A stretch of DNA of 64,000 bases from Chitinophagales bacterium (lineage in GTDB: Bacteria > Bacteroidota > Bacteroidia > Chitinophagales > Chitinophagaceae). Within the stretch, counting starts at the first letter, position 1. Every line of letters begins with the position of its first letter. Of this stretch, positions 28,201 through 37,373 are shown piece by piece. Under the pieces are notes generated by a model, which was not told the origin of the DNA, searched no databases, and saw only the letters and a list, made by a program, of their open reading frames with translations. Location: the NCBI GenBank assembly GCA_015654695.1, contig JAATGJ010000095.1, positions 1 through 64,000 on the forward strand, written 5' to 3'. The translations under genes and the position numbers were made by a program.

Positions 28201-28319
28201 CCGGGGTCTGTTGCCAATAGATTTTGATGAGCCAGGTCAAAGCCGCAGGGAGGTTGAGCTGTAAGACCGGTTGAAAAGAAAAGGAAGCCAACGATAAGTA
28301 ACAGGACCTGATTTTTCAT
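25254..28319 (-). CDS. Secreted M43-family zinc metalloprotease with Calx-beta-like domain and T9SS type A sorting tail
   Basis: A 1021-residue exported protein. The signal peptide is MKNQVLLLIVGFLFFSTGLTA. The protease domain (about 70-350) has the zinc motif HEIGHALNLYH (HExxHxxxxxH) and a downstream Met-turn (NFMSYTNC), as in pappalysin-like M43 enzymes. A Calx-beta-like segment follows (about 385-490, GLDYDVTTNGN ... VYDDENEESAETAIIDF), then beta-sandwich repeats and a fibronectin-like stretch (NTLLNWITSSEQDNNRFDVE). The last about 80 residues (FVYPVPAKDIITISF ... LPQGVYFIRLWNG) are a T9SS type A C-terminal sorting domain, so the protein should reach the cell surface or medium. It probably degrades external protein. 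Confidence 0.92.
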   Translation of the reverse strand: MKNQVLLLIVGFLFFSTGLTAQPPCGFDLAHQNLLATDPGYAQRINEANTSIRRYIDAHPELRTPSRTMRTMALYTIPVVVHVMHTGGPIGSTYNPTDLQITGAINYLNQVYAGTYPGMTAPSPGGAAGDIDIQFALAQRTPTCGATNGIDRVDASSIPNYTSFGVNSSNSNGVPDLTLKNFARWNPSDYYNIWVVNKIDGADGTSGQFIAGYAYFAGASASLDGTVMLATQMVSGESTLPHEIGHALNLYHPFQGSANSSQCPPYTASPTCYSDGDLVCDTDPISNNNVAGVYDFSCRTGNNTCTSGPVKPYSLNTESNFMSYTNCYTLFTNDQKARMQAAMSLPSRASLVSGSNMALVPCGAVINFSQATASRTESITGTTTGCRTYIDYTYQMVIGAAPTATATATLSYSGTGIKGLDYDVTTNGNFASPSDVLTFNTGVTTAQSFTVRVYDDENEESAETAIIDFTVNNGGGDATKGITSPTLTFTLNDNDQAPVGTATGTLASIGPAYTTNITGGSCFRSSKVRHRVQYLITKAEMNTAGLNSVANLTSLKFRVLTKNSTKPFSGFTISLGHTASTDLTTGFVSPSFTQVYSQAYTTTTGDNNIAFSTPFSWDGLSNVVVNVCFENATADAADDIMEGSMPNAVVQYTTYSNYVSGATAGCSLNASSISLSRANMTFGYSTTATLIETAATATSTKHIAIGSNDYLYSNNSKLLMRLGSVNASLGCVTSSLDAGGTAWVSYQGGERSAKVFAVTPTTNISTTDYTIALYFDNTELDGKTASSLRIAKTTAASAAASTSANTIIVTPTITTLGSSTTVFTASFTGFSRFFLVDAAVSLPIVLSDFSATVTNEQNTLLNWITSSEQDNNRFDVEVSRDGVNFALLGTVASQGNSATAQHYEYLHVNPQSGITWYRLKQTDQDGKYTYSKIVFINIDKRLVSSFVYPVPAKDIITISFGNLITNGKIEIFSVDTKILKRESINGLSAKREINISGLPQGVYFIRLWNGSSNELLRFIKE

Positions 28320-28582
28320 AAGCAGGGATAAGGTGATTTTTAGGGCTATTTAGAAACCAGTACAATAGTAGAAAAAAGCCCTGATTATTAAAACGTGGAA
28401 TGAGGTAAAAATTGTTTATAACACAGATAAATATCCTGTCATGCCGGTTTAAACTATTCAAATAGGTGAAAATTTGGCACATTCGCATCGCTGAATACAT
28501 GACAACTGCTTTAAAATCACCCAACAGTTATGCCAAAACTGAAAATTTTTCACATTCTGGCTCGATGGCATAATTATTAGGC
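28320..28582. other. Divergent intergenic region between the M43 protease and groES
   Basis: AT-rich, with several imperfect TTTGGCA / TGCCAAA words (near 28474 and 28531) that could be operator half-sites for either divergent gene. I found no CIRCE-type inverted repeat. No gene is supported here. Confidence 0.4.
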
Positions 28583-28590
28583 TACCTTCG
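28583..28590 (+). promoter_or_regulatory. Candidate -7 box TACCTTCG for groESL
   Basis: TACCTTCG differs from TAnnTTTG by one base and lies 56 bases upstream of the groES ATG at 28646. Confidence 0.4.
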
Positions 28591-28645
28591 CCGTCCCCAA
28601 TTTTCGTTGGATGAAATTTTCAAAAATTCAAAAATCAATACAATT

Positions 28646-28927
28646 ATGGCTAAGAAAGTAAACGTTTCCCCACTGCACGACAGGGTGATCGTTAAAGCGG
28701 CGGCTGCCGAAGAAAAAACTGCCGGAGGTATCATTATCCCGGATACAGCAAAAGAAAAACCACAACGCGGTGTTGTTATCGCTGCGGGTCCTGGTAAAAA
28801 AGATGAACCTGTAACCGTTAAAACCGGCGACACGGTGTTATATGGTAAATATGCAGGCACTGAGATCCAGATCGAAGGTGAAGAATACCTGATCATGAGA
28901 GAGAGTGATATATTGGCGATAGTGTAA
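28646..28927 (+). CDS. groES: Co-chaperonin GroES
   Basis: GroES caps the GroEL folding chamber. The 93-residue product contains the standard [20 protein letters not shown] mobile-loop region, [14 protein letters not shown], and the C-terminal [13 protein letters not shown]. The frame extends upstream to 28607, but the ATG at 28646 ([10 protein letters not shown]) is the family start. It is followed by groEL after a 96-base spacer built from TAGTACTAA-type words. Confidence 0.98.
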   Translation: MAKKVNVSPLHDRVIVKAAAAEEKTAGGIIIPDTAKEKPQRGVVIAAGPGKKDEPVTVKTGDTVLYGKYAGTEIQIEGEEYLIMRESDILAIV

Positions 28928-28929
28928 GC

Positions 28930-29010
28930 CAGGACTTAGTACTGAGATATTAGTACTAAGACATGCAAACGCTGCAACCACGAATTTTGAATCTAAATAC
29001 TAAATACTAA
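28930..29010. repeat. Word-repeat spacer between groES and groEL
   Basis: Repeated words TTAGTACT / AGTACTAA and AAATACTAAATACTAAA form small inverted and tandem repeats. The TTAGTACTGAGATATTAGTA segment can fold back. It could tune the groES/groEL ratio through RNA processing, but this is inference. Confidence 0.5.
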
Positions 29011-29023
29011 AAATCTAACGTAT

Positions 29024-30661
29024 ATGGCAAAGCAACTCTTCTTCGACATAGAAGCAAGAAATAGAATGAAAAAAGGTGTTGACATTCTTTCCAACGCTGT
29101 GAAAGTAACCCTCGGACCCAAAGGCCGCAACGTGGTTATTGAAAAAAAATTCGGTGCACCGGCAATTACTAAAGATGGTGTAACGGTAGCTAAAGAAATT
29201 GAACTGGAAGATCCCATTGAGAACATGGGCGCACAAATGGTAAAAGAAGTAGCTTCTAAAACTGCTGACATCGCAGGTGATGGTACTACTACCGCTACTG
29301 TGCTGGCACAATCAATCATCAGCGAAGGTTTGAAGATGGTAGCCGCAGGCGCTAATCCTATGGACCTGAAACGCGGTATTGATAAAGCGGTTAGCCTGGT
29401 AGTTGAAAACCTGAAAAACCAGAGCCAGGTGGTTGGTAATGACAGCAAAAAGATTCAGCAGGTAGCCACCATCTCTGCTAATAATGATGAAACGATCGGC
29501 AAACTGATCGCTGAAGCATTCGCTAAAGTAGGTAAAGAAGGTGTGATCACTGTAGAAGAAGCAAAAGGCACTGATACTACTGTTGATGTAGTAGAAGGTA
29601 TGCAGTTTGATCGTGGTTATATTTCTCCTTACTTCGTTACTAACAGCGAAAAGATGGAAGTAGAACTGCAGAACCCGTACATTCTTATTTATGATAAGAA
29701 GATATCTGCGATGAAAGATATCCTTCATATACTGGAAAAAGTAGCACAAAGCGGCCGCCCGTTACTGATCATCGCTGAAGACCTGGAAGGGGAAGCGCTG
29801 GCAACTTTAGTAGTAAACAAATTACGTGGTACTATCAAAGTAGCTGCTGTAAAAGCTCCCGGCTTTGGTGACCGCAGGAAAGAAATGCTGACGGATATCG
29901 CTATCCTGACTGCAGGTACTGTTGTAAGCGAAGAATTAGGTCATAAGTTAGAAGGCGCTGACCTGGCTACATTAGGCCAGGCTTCTTCAGTAACGATTGA
30001 CAAAGACAATACAACTATCGTTGGTGGCAAAGGAAAGAAAGCGGATATCACAGCCCGTGTTAACCAGATCAAAGCACAGGTAGAGAATACTACTTCTGAT
30101 TATGATAAAGAAAAATTACAGGAACGTTTGGCTAAGTTAGCCGGTGGTGTTGCTGTATTATATATCGGCGCTGCTACGGAAATGGAAATGAAAGAAAAGA
30201 AGGACCGTGTTGACGATGCACTGCATGCAACAAGAGCTGCTGTAGAGGAAGGTATTGTTCCCGGTGGAGGTGTTGCTTATATCCGTGCGGTAGAAAGCCT
30301 GGATGCTAAAGTTCGCGGCCAGATAGAAGATGAACAAACCGGTATGCTGATCGTAAGAAGGGCATTGGAAGAACCTCTTCGCCAGATCGTAGCTAATGCA
30401 GGTATCGAAGGTTCTATTGTTGTGCAGAAAGTGAAAGACGGAAAGGGTGATTATGGTTTCAATGCAAGAACAGAAGTATATGAGAACCTTTACAAAGCCG
30501 GTGTAATTGACCCGACTAAAGTTACCCGTATTGCTTTGGAAAATGCGGCTTCCATCGCTGGTATGTTGCTCACTACTGAATGTGTAGTAGCTGACAAACC
30601 TAAGAAAGAAGAAGCGCCTCATTCTCATGGCGCACCTGATATGGGTGGTATGGGATATTAA
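29024..30661 (+). CDS. groEL: Chaperonin GroEL
   Basis: GroEL is the 60-kDa ATP-dependent folding chaperonin. The 545-residue protein shows [20 protein letters not shown], the ATP-site [11 protein letters not shown], the apical domain region [17 protein letters not shown] and [13 protein letters not shown], and ends with a short Gly-Met tail (MGGMGY) after a [12 protein letters not shown] segment. It forms a standard groES-groEL operon with a terminator at 30709. Confidence 0.98.
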   Translation: MAKQLFFDIEARNRMKKGVDILSNAVKVTLGPKGRNVVIEKKFGAPAITKDGVTVAKEIELEDPIENMGAQMVKEVASKTADIAGDGTTTATVLAQSIISEGLKMVAAGANPMDLKRGIDKAVSLVVENLKNQSQVVGNDSKKIQQVATISANNDETIGKLIAEAFAKVGKEGVITVEEAKGTDTTVDVVEGMQFDRGYISPYFVTNSEKMEVELQNPYILIYDKKISAMKDILHILEKVAQSGRPLLIIAEDLEGEALATLVVNKLRGTIKVAAVKAPGFGDRRKEMLTDIAILTAGTVVSEELGHKLEGADLATLGQASSVTIDKDNTTIVGGKGKKADITARVNQIKAQVENTTSDYDKEKLQERLAKLAGGVAVLYIGAATEMEMKEKKDRVDDALHATRAAVEEGIVPGGGVAYIRAVESLDAKVRGQIEDEQTGMLIVRRALEEPLRQIVANAGIEGSIVVQKVKDGKGDYGFNARTEVYENLYKAGVIDPTKVTRIALENAASIAGMLLTTECVVADKPKKEEAPHSHGAPDMGGMGY

Positions 30662-30708
30662 TTTTGAAGTAAGAAGTCTGAAGTACGAAGTAAGACAGAA
30701 CTTGGTAG

Positions 30709-30743
30709 TCCCGCTTTGCTTAATTGCAGGGCGGGATTTTTTT
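30709..30743 (+). terminator. Terminator after groEL
   Basis: TCCCGC (30709-30714) pairs with GCGGGA (30731-30736) and is followed by seven T. The stretch 30664-30700 before it is a GAAGTAAGAAGTCTGAAGTA word repeat. Confidence 0.8.
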
Positions 30744-31027
30744 GTAAACGCTGTTCATGAATGTTTAAAAGAATGTTATGAAGAAAGTTTGGTGAATCAA
30801 TGCGCTTGAATAAATCTGTTCAACTTAATAAGTAATGGGTAAGGAGAAACAACAGAAATGATGATGATACACCAGGCAATACCTGCATTATAGGCTGGCT
30901 TCATGGGTTGTTATCATTTCAACGGTATTATGCTTGTGCCCGGACGATCATGAGTTAATTGTTTCTTTTGCAAAGTTGGCCGTTGTGATGGTCTTAAGTA
31001 TTTTTATACAATAATAAATAGTGAATA
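30744..31027. other. Non-coding stretch before the RidA-like gene
   Basis: No gene is supported. A candidate -7-like TATTTTTA near 31000 may serve the next operon, but the match is poor. Confidence 0.35.
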
Positions 31028-31498
31028 ATGGCAACCATAACCGCTGATCAGAAATTTGAATTATTGCAATTAACCTTACCGCCTGCACCCAAACCGGCAG
31101 GAGTGTATAAACCCTGCCTGGTAGATGGTAACCATCTTTATCTTTCAGGGCATGGACCAGTAAGAGAAGATAAAAGCCTGATCATTGGCCGTATTGGAAA
31201 AGACATCAATATGGAAGCCGGCAAATTAGCTGCAAGACAGGTTGGGCTGACCATGCTGTCAACCATCCGGGAAAACATCGGTTCTTTTGATAAAATTAAG
31301 CGGGTGATCAAAGTGCTGGGCATGGTAAATTGTACGCCGGAGTTTGAGCGGCATCCTTATGTAATTAACGGTTGCAGTGAATTGTTTGCTGCTGTCTGGG
31401 GAGAAGATAACGGTGTAGGTGTTCGCAGTGCTGTCGGTTTCGGATCATTGCCTGACAATATCCCGGTTGAGATTGAAGCGTTATTTGAGTTGAAATAA
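31028..31498 (+). CDS. RidA/YjgF family enamine/imine deaminase (long subgroup)
   Basis: The RidA family hydrolyses reactive enamines such as 2-aminoacrylate to 2-oxo acids and ammonia. The 156-residue protein is longer than classic RidA (about 125 aa). It has LYLSGHGPVRED, the helical RQVGLTMLSTIRENIGSFDK, VIKVLGMVNCTPEF and the active-site strand GVGVRSAVGFGSLP, whose Arg corresponds to the catalytic Arg, ending VEIEALFEL. It begins an operon with a DSD1-like PLP enzyme 6 bases downstream, which would produce exactly the kind of enamine RidA removes. Confidence 0.9.
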   Translation: MATITADQKFELLQLTLPPAPKPAGVYKPCLVDGNHLYLSGHGPVREDKSLIIGRIGKDINMEAGKLAARQVGLTMLSTIRENIGSFDKIKRVIKVLGMVNCTPEFERHPYVINGCSELFAAVWGEDNGVGVRSAVGFGSLPDNIPVEIEALFELK

Positions 31499-31504
31499 AT
31501 AAGA

Positions 31505-32602
31505 ATGAACTGGTACGACATACATACTATAGATAGTATTGATTCTCCTGCACTGGTATTATACCAGGAACGTATAAAGGATAATATCAGCGCAGCCATA
31601 GCGATGGTGAAAGATATTAACCTCTTGCGTCCGCATGTAAAGACGAGTAAAATAGCTGAAGTATGTGCTATGATGATGGAAGCGGGGATCACTAAATTCA
31701 AATGTGCTACCATAGCCGAAGCGGAAATGCTGGCGATGATACATGCAAAAGATGTGTTGCTCGCTTATCAGCCTGTGGGACCAAAAGCAAAAAGATTGTT
31801 GGCGCTGTCACAGCGGTATCCGCAAACAACATTCAGTTGTTTCGTTGATGACCTGGCTACAGCTATGAACCTGTCAAAACTATTTTCAGAAAATACAATG
31901 ACGATGACTGTATTCATTGACCTGAATACCGGGATGAACAGGAGTGGTATTAAAACGGCAGACGCATTTGTTTTTTTTAAACAGCTTCAACAATTAAATG
32001 GTATTGTTGTCCGTGGCCTTCATACTTACGACGGACAACTGAACGATACCAACCTGCAGCAACGGCAGGAAAAAAGCGATGCAGCTTTTAAAGAAGTGTT
32101 TACCCTTTCCGGACAAATTGAAAATATGACCGGCAACTCAATTACTATTGTTGCAGGTGGCTCACCTACTTTTCCTACACATATAAACCGCAAAGTGGAA
32201 TGCAGCCCCGGCACTTTTGTTTTCTGGGACTGGGGATATAAGCACCAGTTGCCTGATGAACCCTTTGAATATGCGGCACTCGTTATTACACGGGTGGTGT
32301 CCATTGTTGATGATACAACCATTACCACAGACCTCGGGCATAAAGCAGTGGCTGCTGAAAACCCTTTACCCCGGGTACATTTTTTAAATGCGCCAGATGT
32401 AACGCCGGTTGGTCAAAGCGAGGAGCATCTTATATTGAAGGTTCCTGACAGTGCATTATATACGATCGGAGATGTGTTGTATGGCGTGCCTGTACATATT
32501 TGTCCTACGGTCGCCTTGTACGGCAAAGCTATTGTTATTGAAAAAAATACAGCAGTCACAACATGGAAGATAATAGCGAGAGAAAGAACAATAACTGTTT
32601 GA
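31505..32602 (+). CDS. D-serine dehydratase (DSD1)-like / D-threonine aldolase family PLP enzyme
   Basis: A 365-residue fold-type III (alanine racemase-like) PLP protein. The PLP lysine is Lys46 in RPHVKTSK. TIAEAEML, IDLNTGMNRSG, GGSPTFP and the C-terminal metal site VHICPTVALY are all family features; the His-x-Cys pair matches the zinc site of DSD1-type enzymes. Such enzymes convert D-serine to pyruvate and ammonia or cleave D-threonine to glycine and acetaldehyde. The neighbouring RidA-like gene favours a dehydratase, because that reaction passes through 2-aminoacrylate. The exact substrate is not settled. Confidence 0.87.
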   Translation: MNWYDIHTIDSIDSPALVLYQERIKDNISAAIAMVKDINLLRPHVKTSKIAEVCAMMMEAGITKFKCATIAEAEMLAMIHAKDVLLAYQPVGPKAKRLLALSQRYPQTTFSCFVDDLATAMNLSKLFSENTMTMTVFIDLNTGMNRSGIKTADAFVFFKQLQQLNGIVVRGLHTYDGQLNDTNLQQRQEKSDAAFKEVFTLSGQIENMTGNSITIVAGGSPTFPTHINRKVECSPGTFVFWDWGYKHQLPDEPFEYAALVITRVVSIVDDTTITTDLGHKAVAAENPLPRVHFLNAPDVTPVGQSEEHLILKVPDSALYTIGDVLYGVPVHICPTVALYGKAIVIEKNTAVTTWKIIARERTITV

Positions 32603-32657
32603 GGCTATTAAAAAACGGGATGGATTCGCAACCTCATACTTCAAACTAAATTGATAC

Positions 32658-33728
32658 ATGTTCATTATTGACGCCCATCTTGATCTGAGTATGAATGCCA
32701 TGGAATGGAACCGTGACCTGCGGCAATCCGTTTTTGATATCCGTAAAAGAGAATATGGATTAACAGATAAACCAGACAGGGCAAAGGGTACTGTAGCATT
32801 ACCTGAATTGCGAAAAGGCAATATCGGGTTAGTCGTAGCCACACAAATTGCAAGGTATGTAGCACCGGGAAATCCTTTACCCGGATGGCATTCCGCAGAA
32901 CAGGCATGGGCGCAAACACAGGCGCAATTAGCATGGTATAAAACAATGGAAGAAGATGGAGAAATGGTAATGATAAAAGATAGCGTGGGTTTGGAAAAGC
33001 ATTTATTGTTATGGACGAATGATGAGCCCAATCATAAAAAACCAGTGGGTTACATTCTTAGTTTGGAGGGAGCAGATTCTTTAGTGACTATTGAGCATTT
33101 GGAAACAGCATACCAGTATGGGCTTCGTGCCGTGGGGCCCGCACATTACGGTCCGGGTCGTTATGCCAATGGTACGGATGCGACAGGAAAGATGACTGCA
33201 AACGGACTAGCGTTGCTTAAGAAAATGGATGAACTGAATATTATTTTAGATGCAACGCATTTATGTGATGATGCCTTCTGGCAGGCGATGGATCATTTCA
33301 ATGGGCCTGTATGGGCCAGTCATAATAATTGCCGGTCATTGGTCAATCATAACCGGCAGTTCAGCGATGACATGATCAGGGTATTGATTGAACGGGGTGC
33401 TGTCATCGGCGCGGCACTGGATGCATGGATGATGGTGCCTAATTGGCAACGCGGCATCTCCACACCGGAAAGCATGCAATGTAACCTGGAGAAAATGATT
33501 GATCATCTGGATCATATCTGCCAGTTGTCGGGTAATACATTGCATGTGGGCATTGGTACCGACCTGGATGGTGCATTTGGAAAAGAGCAATGTCCCGATG
33601 ATTTAGAAACGATTGCAGATTTACAGAAATTGATACTCTTGTTTGAAAAGAAAGGCTATTCAGGGAAAGACATTTCAAATATTATGCATGGAAACTGGAT
33701 TCGATTTTTAAAAAGGGCCTGGCTATAG
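32658..33728 (+). CDS. Membrane dipeptidase (M19 family), probably cytoplasmic
   Basis: A 356-residue renal-dipeptidase-like metalloenzyme. The binuclear zinc ligands are visible: HLD in IDAHLDLSMN (residues 5-7 region), Glu in LSLEGADSL, His in DATHLCDD and ASHNNCRS, and Asp in GIGTDLDGAFG. No signal peptide is present. M19 enzymes cleave dipeptides, often with a D-residue at the C-terminal position. That fits the operon, where a D-amino-acid PLP enzyme and a RidA-like protein precede it. It starts 55 bases after the PLP enzyme stop. Confidence 0.92.
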   Translation: MFIIDAHLDLSMNAMEWNRDLRQSVFDIRKREYGLTDKPDRAKGTVALPELRKGNIGLVVATQIARYVAPGNPLPGWHSAEQAWAQTQAQLAWYKTMEEDGEMVMIKDSVGLEKHLLLWTNDEPNHKKPVGYILSLEGADSLVTIEHLETAYQYGLRAVGPAHYGPGRYANGTDATGKMTANGLALLKKMDELNIILDATHLCDDAFWQAMDHFNGPVWASHNNCRSLVNHNRQFSDDMIRVLIERGAVIGAALDAWMMVPNWQRGISTPESMQCNLEKMIDHLDHICQLSGNTLHVGIGTDLDGAFGKEQCPDDLETIADLQKLILLFEKKGYSGKDISNIMHGNWIRFLKRAWL

Positions 33729-33778
33729 GTTGTGTCTTCCGGCCTGGTTAAATTACTATCCGCCTCTTTTTCTTATAA

Positions 33779-35464
<1,686 letters not shown>

Positions 35465-35502
35465 ATGGTGAATAGTGAGTAATGAATAGTATCCAAATAT
35501 TC

Positions 35503-35536
35503 TTGATTCCTGCTTTTGTTGAGGCGGGAATTTTTT
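35503..35536 (+). terminator. Terminator after the ABC-F gene
   Basis: ATTCCTGC pairs with GCGGGAAT (one G-U pair) around a TTTTGTTGAG loop and is followed by TTTTTT. Confidence 0.8.
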
Positions 35537-35595
35537 ATTTACCCTGTTAAAGGCGTAAAATTACGGGCCTTCGTATAAAAATTTTGTCCTCAAAA

Positions 35596-35627
35596 TTTGA
35601 CCGGTTATGTTCTCCGTTTTATCTTAG
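35596..35627 (+). promoter_or_regulatory. Complete Bacteroidota promoter (TTTG-N20-TATCTTAG)
   Basis: TTTG at 35596-35599 is a -33 box. After exactly 20 bases comes TATCTTAG (35620-35627), one base away from TAnnTTTG. This is the best two-box promoter I see in the window, and it precedes no ORF directly. It predicts transcription from about 35632 into a structured non-coding region. Confidence 0.6.
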
Positions 35628-35632
35628 CGGCC

Positions 35633-35798
35633 ACAAGTCAAAGTTCTTTTCATGATCCTATCTTTTACCTGTTAGTCCTTCCGGGAAAAATACATATCCG
35701 GGCCGGGGGTATCCCACTTAGTCGGGATTCAGGTTGAAGCCAAAAGAAAACTACTAAAGAGTTTGCCCTTTCTGTTTTTTGCAGAAAGGGTTTTTTTT
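35633..35798 (+). ncRNA. Candidate structured small RNA or leader ending in an intrinsic terminator
   Basis: From the predicted start at about 35632 the transcript would be about 165 bases and end in a strong terminator (CCCTTTCTG / CAGAAAGGG plus eight T, 35767-35798). Nested pairings can be drawn: AGTT-CTTTT (35642-35650) with AAAAG-AA-AACT (35742-35752), ACCTG (35667-35671) with CAGGT (35730-35734), CCGG with CCGG (35681-35684, 35698-35701) and hairpin ATCCC/GGGAT (35711-35728). It could be a free small RNA of the 6S-Flavo type or a leader controlling the downstream permease. I do not recognise a named riboswitch. Confidence 0.45.
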
Positions 35799-35799
35799 C

Positions 35800-35877
35800 C
35801 TTCGCTGCGCTCGCAATGACGTCTTTTAGCAATCGTAGCATTATTTCGGACGAAGCGTCATTGCGAGCGCAGCGAAG
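35800..35877. repeat. Long palindromic repeat (GCAATGACG / CGTCATTGCGAGCG family)
   Basis: A perfect 22-bp inverted repeat, 35800-35821 with 35856-35877, has a 34-base loop. The arms contain GCTCGCAATGACG / CGTCATTGCGAGC, a core I recognise as a widely dispersed bacterial intergenic palindrome. It ends 32 bases before the permease ATG, so it would be transcribed in its leader. Confidence 0.85.
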
Positions 35878-35909
35878 CAACTTTTCTTCCTTATCTTCCT
35901 TCATTAATT

Positions 35910-37337
35910 ATGTCCACCAACTCTGCTCTTGCTAAAAAGATCGGCTTCTGGTCAGCTACGGCTATTATCATAGGTAGTATGATCGGCTCTGGCGTATTTA
36001 TGAAACCAGCATCTATGGCGGCCCAATTAGGTTCGCCTGTTTGGCTGACCGTGGTTTGGGTCATCGCTGGTTTATTTTCTTTATTCGGGGCGTTGATCTA
36101 TGCGGAACTCGGCGCTATGATACCTGAAACGGGTGGCATTTATGTGTATTTCCGCCACATGTTCGGCGATTTCATTGCTTTTTTATACGGTTGGGCTGCA
36201 TTTGCTGTGATCAATACAGCCGCTGTTGCCGCCATTGCTTTTGTATGCGCCGGGTACGCAGATCAGTTTCTTCACTTACCAAGGCTGGATGCTATTACCG
36301 AACATTCTATTACCTGGCATATTCCTTTTATTGGCGACCTGTACCCGTTGGAAAATATTGGTATAAAACTTTTAGCTATGGCGTTAGTTACTGGTCTTAC
36401 CTTATTGAACTACGTAAGTGTAAAAGCCGGCAGCGCTTTCCAGGTCGTTTCCACTTTTATAAAAATGGCGGTGATCGCTTCGTTGATACTCGGCATTTTC
36501 TTTTCAGGCGGCGGATCATTTCAGAATTTTATTCATGCCGATCATCCGAAAGAGGGAACCGAGCTTATCAGCGGTATCATTGCAGCCATGACAGGAGCGT
36601 TCTTTGCGTATGACGGGTGGATCAATATCACCTTTATGGCAGGCGAAATGGAAAAACCGCATAAAAATATTCCTAAAAGCTTATTCATCGGGGTACTGGC
36701 CTGTATCATCGTGTATATATTGGTCAACCAAGCTTACCTGTACGTATTGCCCGTAGAGAAAATAGCCGCATCGCCCTTAGTGGCTTCTGATGCAATAGCT
36801 GTGGCATGGGGCAGCACAAGTAGTTATATTATCGCAGCCATGATCGTTATTTGTACGCTGGGCGCTATTAATGGAAATACGATGGCAACTGCAAGGGTGA
36901 CGTATGCAATGGGAAAAGATAAGGTCTTTTTACCCTGGACGGGTAAAGAGCATAAAAAATTTCAAACACCGGGTAATGCCTTATTGTTACACGGCGCCTG
37001 GACATCCTTGTTTATCATTACAGGTTCTTTTGATATGCTGGCCGATATGTTTGTGTTTGTTACCTGGATAGCCTATTGTGCAGGTGCAGTGGGTATTTTT
37101 CTTTTACGCAAAAAAATGCCTGGTCGGCCCAGGCCTTATAAAATATGGGGCCATCCTGTTGTCACTATCCTGTTTATTGTTTTTTCTACTTTCTATCTTA
37201 TTACTACGGTATATAGTGATGTCACCAATTACCTGCATGACCGGCAGCCCGTCATCAATTCTGTTTTAGGCATGGTGATCACGGCCATAGGTATTCCCCT
37301 GTACTTTTATTATAAGAAAAAGAATAATCGAAACTAA
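35910..37337 (+). CDS. APC family amino acid permease
   Basis: A 475-residue polytopic inner-membrane transporter with about twelve hydrophobic segments. The first helix carries the APC signature GSMIGSGVFMKPASMAAQLG, where the unwound GSGVF binds the substrate carboxylate. PETGGIYVYFRHMFGDFIAF, FFAYDGWINITFMAGEMEKP and NGNTMATARVTYAMGKD follow in the usual order. It resembles LAT-like or AdiC-like members; the amino acid carried cannot be told from sequence. The upstream DNA holds a structured RNA candidate and a long palindrome that could affect its expression. Confidence 0.9.
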   Translation: MSTNSALAKKIGFWSATAIIIGSMIGSGVFMKPASMAAQLGSPVWLTVVWVIAGLFSLFGALIYAELGAMIPETGGIYVYFRHMFGDFIAFLYGWAAFAVINTAAVAAIAFVCAGYADQFLHLPRLDAITEHSITWHIPFIGDLYPLENIGIKLLAMALVTGLTLLNYVSVKAGSAFQVVSTFIKMAVIASLILGIFFSGGGSFQNFIHADHPKEGTELISGIIAAMTGAFFAYDGWINITFMAGEMEKPHKNIPKSLFIGVLACIIVYILVNQAYLYVLPVEKIAASPLVASDAIAVAWGSTSSYIIAAMIVICTLGAINGNTMATARVTYAMGKDKVFLPWTGKEHKKFQTPGNALLLHGAWTSLFIITGSFDMLADMFVFVTWIAYCAGAVGIFLLRKKMPGRPRPYKIWGHPVVTILFIVFSTFYLITTVYSDVTNYLHDRQPVINSVLGMVITAIGIPLYFYYKKKNNRN

Positions 37338-37373
37338 ACTTTAATGGTTCAGCGATACAGGGTATGGAATTGA

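Noticed and set aside
28320-28645. Possible CIRCE or sigma-54 control of groESL
   Set aside because: No TTAGCACTC-N9-GAGTGCTAA repeat, and the TTGGCAC word near 28474 lacks a GC dinucleotide at the required -12 distance.
35633-35798. Candidate RNA as signal recognition particle RNA or tmRNA
   Set aside because: The conserved GGAAGCAGC-type loop of SRP RNA is absent on both strands, and the region is too short for tmRNA.
35665-35904. Minus-strand frame of 79 codons upstream of the permease
   Set aside because: It runs through the long palindrome, the terminator hairpin and the structured RNA candidate, so its codons are explained by those features.
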